DNA of 47,116 nucleotides, taken from positions 1-47,116 of the forward strand of contig JAAXOU010000003.1 in NCBI GenBank assembly GCA_012396115.1. Direction: 5' to 3'. This document shows positions 40,796-47,116 of this stretch, piece by piece. The DNA comes from Streptomyces somaliensis DSM 40738 (GTDB lineage: Bacteria > Actinomycetota > Actinomycetes > Streptomycetales > Streptomycetaceae). Position numbers and translations under genes: made by a program. The notes beneath the pieces are model-generated. The model was given only the letters and a program-made list of their open reading frames with translations. It made no database searches and was not told the DNA's origin. Every line of letters begins with the position of its first letter. The stretch's first letter is position 1.

Positions 40796-42169
40796 ATGGA
40801 TGTCGGCATCCTCTCCGGCATGGTGAACGAACTGGTTCGTGACCACCGGATACCCGGGGCCCAGCTGTCCTTGTACAGCGAGGGCACGCTGTGGGAGGTG
40901 TGCACCGGCGTCGAGCGGATCGGCTCCGACGTGCCGGTGTCCGTCAAGTCCCGCTTCGCCTACGGCTCGGTGAGCAAGGTCTTCACGGCCGCGCTCGTCA
41001 TGCAGCTGGTCGAGGAGGGCGAGGTGGAACTCGACACTCCCGTCATGGAAGTCCTCGCGGACATCGCGGGGCACACGGCGGTGCCCGCGGACCACCCGAT
41101 GCACCAGGTGACGCTCCGCCAGCTGCTGAGCCACACCGCCGGGCTCGTGTCCGACCACGAGGGAGCCCCGCTGCGCTCCCCCTCCCTGCGCCGCTACTTC
41201 GAGTCCGTCGTGCGCGACGGCCACTTCGGCGTGCCCGGCACCGCCTTCTCCTACTCGAACACCGGCTACGCCGTGGCCGCGTACGTCATCGAGGTGCTCA
41301 CCGGGCAGAGCTGGTGGGACTCGCTGGAGTCGTACCTGGCGGGCCCGACCGGGCTGGACCTCGCGTTCATCGAGGACCCGCGCCCGGGCCGCGGACCGGG
41401 CGCCGCCGTGAGCGGCCACGCCGTGAACGCGCGGACCGGCCGCACCGAACCCGTGGACTTCTACTGCGAGTCGACGCTGGCCGCCGCCGGAGGCATCGCG
41501 GGCAGCGCCACCGACCTGGTGCGCTTCGGCCGGGCGTTCCTCGGCGCGGGCCACGAGGCCCTGGACACCGACATCGCCGACCCCGACGTGCTGGCGGTGA
41601 TGGGCCACGCCGTGCCGGCCGCCGAGCCGTTCGGCCTGGCCGCGGGATGGGGCGCCGGCTGGGGCCTCTACCCCGCCGGGGAGAGCCTGTGGCTCGGCCA
41701 CGACGGCACCCTCGACGGCGGCTCCTGCAACGTCCGCGTCGACCAGGCCAGCGGCACCGCCCTCGCCTTCACCACCAACTCCACCACCGGCCTGGCCGCC
41801 TGGTTCGACCTCGTCGGCGAGCTGGACCGCGCCTTCGGCCTGCGCGTCGGCCACTACGAGCAGCCCGCTCCCGCGGGCCGTCCGTGCGACGAGGCCGCCG
41901 CGCTCGCCGGCGAGTTCGTCAACGGCGAACTCGCCATCCGCGTGTCCCCCGAGGGGAACGGCGGCAGGCTGCGCCTGGAAGCGGACAACGGCGTCTCCGG
42001 GACGCTCACCGTCGGCTCCGACCTCATCTTCAGCGTGCGCGCCGCCGACCAGGGCGACGTGCTGTTCAGCGGCCGTTTCCTCAGCTCCCGGAAGGGCCGT
42101 CCGGCCGACCTGATGCAGTACAACGGCCGGACCCTGCGCCGGGCGAGCCGGATCTGCCAGGCCGCCTGA
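40796..42169 (+). CDS. PBP-type thioesterase / serine hydrolase (SurE-like NRPS cyclase)
   Basis: This 457-residue protein belongs to the beta-lactamase/penicillin-binding-protein superfamily, with Ser58-x-x-Lys61 in GSVSK, Tyr153-x-Asn155 in YSNTG, and His302 in LGHDGTLDGG. A C-terminal lipocalin-like extension (about 360-457) follows. No signal peptide is seen, so it is cytoplasmic. Spacing of the catalytic residues and total length match SurE, the free-standing cyclase that releases surugamide-type peptides from NRPSs lacking a built-in thioesterase. It lies 153 bases before the NRPS gene on the same strand. A beta-lactamase-like resistance or hydrolase role is the alternative. ATG 40796 is chosen for family length. 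Confidence 0.82.
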   Translation: MDVGILSGMVNELVRDHRIPGAQLSLYSEGTLWEVCTGVERIGSDVPVSVKSRFAYGSVSKVFTAALVMQLVEEGEVELDTPVMEVLADIAGHTAVPADHPMHQVTLRQLLSHTAGLVSDHEGAPLRSPSLRRYFESVVRDGHFGVPGTAFSYSNTGYAVAAYVIEVLTGQSWWDSLESYLAGPTGLDLAFIEDPRPGRGPGAAVSGHAVNARTGRTEPVDFYCESTLAAAGGIAGSATDLVRFGRAFLGAGHEALDTDIADPDVLAVMGHAVPAAEPFGLAAGWGAGWGLYPAGESLWLGHDGTLDGGSCNVRVDQASGTALAFTTNSTTGLAAWFDLVGELDRAFGLRVGHYEQPAPAGRPCDEAAALAGEFVNGELAIRVSPEGNGGRLRLEADNGVSGTLTVGSDLIFSVRAADQGDVLFSGRFLSSRKGRPADLMQYNGRTLRRASRICQAA

Positions 42170-42322
42170 CCTCCGGTCACAACCCCCCTCAGTCCTTCCT
42201 TGTGCCGCCGGCCCGGCCGGCGGCACGGCCCTGCCCTCACGTGGAGCCGCACCGGCGTGCGGCTGCTCGGCTCGCGCCGGACCGGTACCGCGGCGCGTGC
42301 AGCTCTCGAAGGAGTAGCAACC

Positions 42323-47116
<4,794 letters not shown>

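Overview
High GC content, GTG starts, leaderless promoters and several actinobacteria-specific families (DUF3159, DUF397, the DUF5753 XRE regulators, an F420-free potassium/TrkA block shared with mycobacteria) point to a Streptomyces or close relative. No rRNA, tRNA, CRISPR array, transposase or integrase gene was seen.

Region 1 (1-8.56 kb) is core chromosome with a potassium theme: the 3' part of a KdpD sensor kinase and its KdpE partner, an OB-fold protein and a DUF3159 membrane protein, two TrkA (CeoB/CeoC-like) K+ channel regulators on the other strand, a large APC-family permease of the KimA type, and a 4Fe-4S RNA (uracil-5-)methyltransferase. The order from the OB-fold gene to the methyltransferase matches the Mycobacterium tuberculosis Rv2694c-Rv2689c neighbourhood.

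Region 2 (about 8.5-37.8 kb) looks like an accessory defence island. An imperfect direct repeat of the 3' end of the RNA methyltransferase gene occurs at both edges (8494-8533 and 37781-37820), as expected of an element inserted at the end of that gene. Inside are: an HTH-fused N6-adenine methylase with an odd catalytic motif; a decayed UvrD-type helicase; McrC and a DUF4357-fused McrB; a divergent DUF2786 protein; a WhiJ-like module (HATPase, XRE, DUF397); and the main item, a four-gene operon on the minus strand (32982 to 19063). That operon encodes a 2097-residue Ser/Thr kinase - DEAD/DEAH helicase - DUF1998 fusion with a nuclease-like tail, a DrmD-like SNF2 helicase, a large Eco57I/DrmMI-like adenine methylase, and an EVE/PUA-like protein. 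It resembles DISARM and Druantia in parts and BREX type 2 (Pgl) in having a kinase, but the fused architecture is not one I can name. A 15-bp palindrome occurs in front of both the HTH-methylase gene and this operon (13 of 15 positions identical), which suggests common regulation. The right part of the island is a graveyard: a broken DUF2397 (Wadjet-type) gene, a truncated Rhs toxin with its putative immunity gene, a frameshifted AbiEii-like nucleotidyltransferase, and small unknown genes.

Region 3 (38.0-39.8 kb) is a second XRE/DUF397 pair and a small membrane protein. Region 4 (40.8 kb to the end) is the start of a nonribosomal peptide cluster: a free-standing penicillin-binding-protein-type thioesterase (SurE-like cyclase) followed by an NRPS with A-T-C-A-T visible before the window ends.
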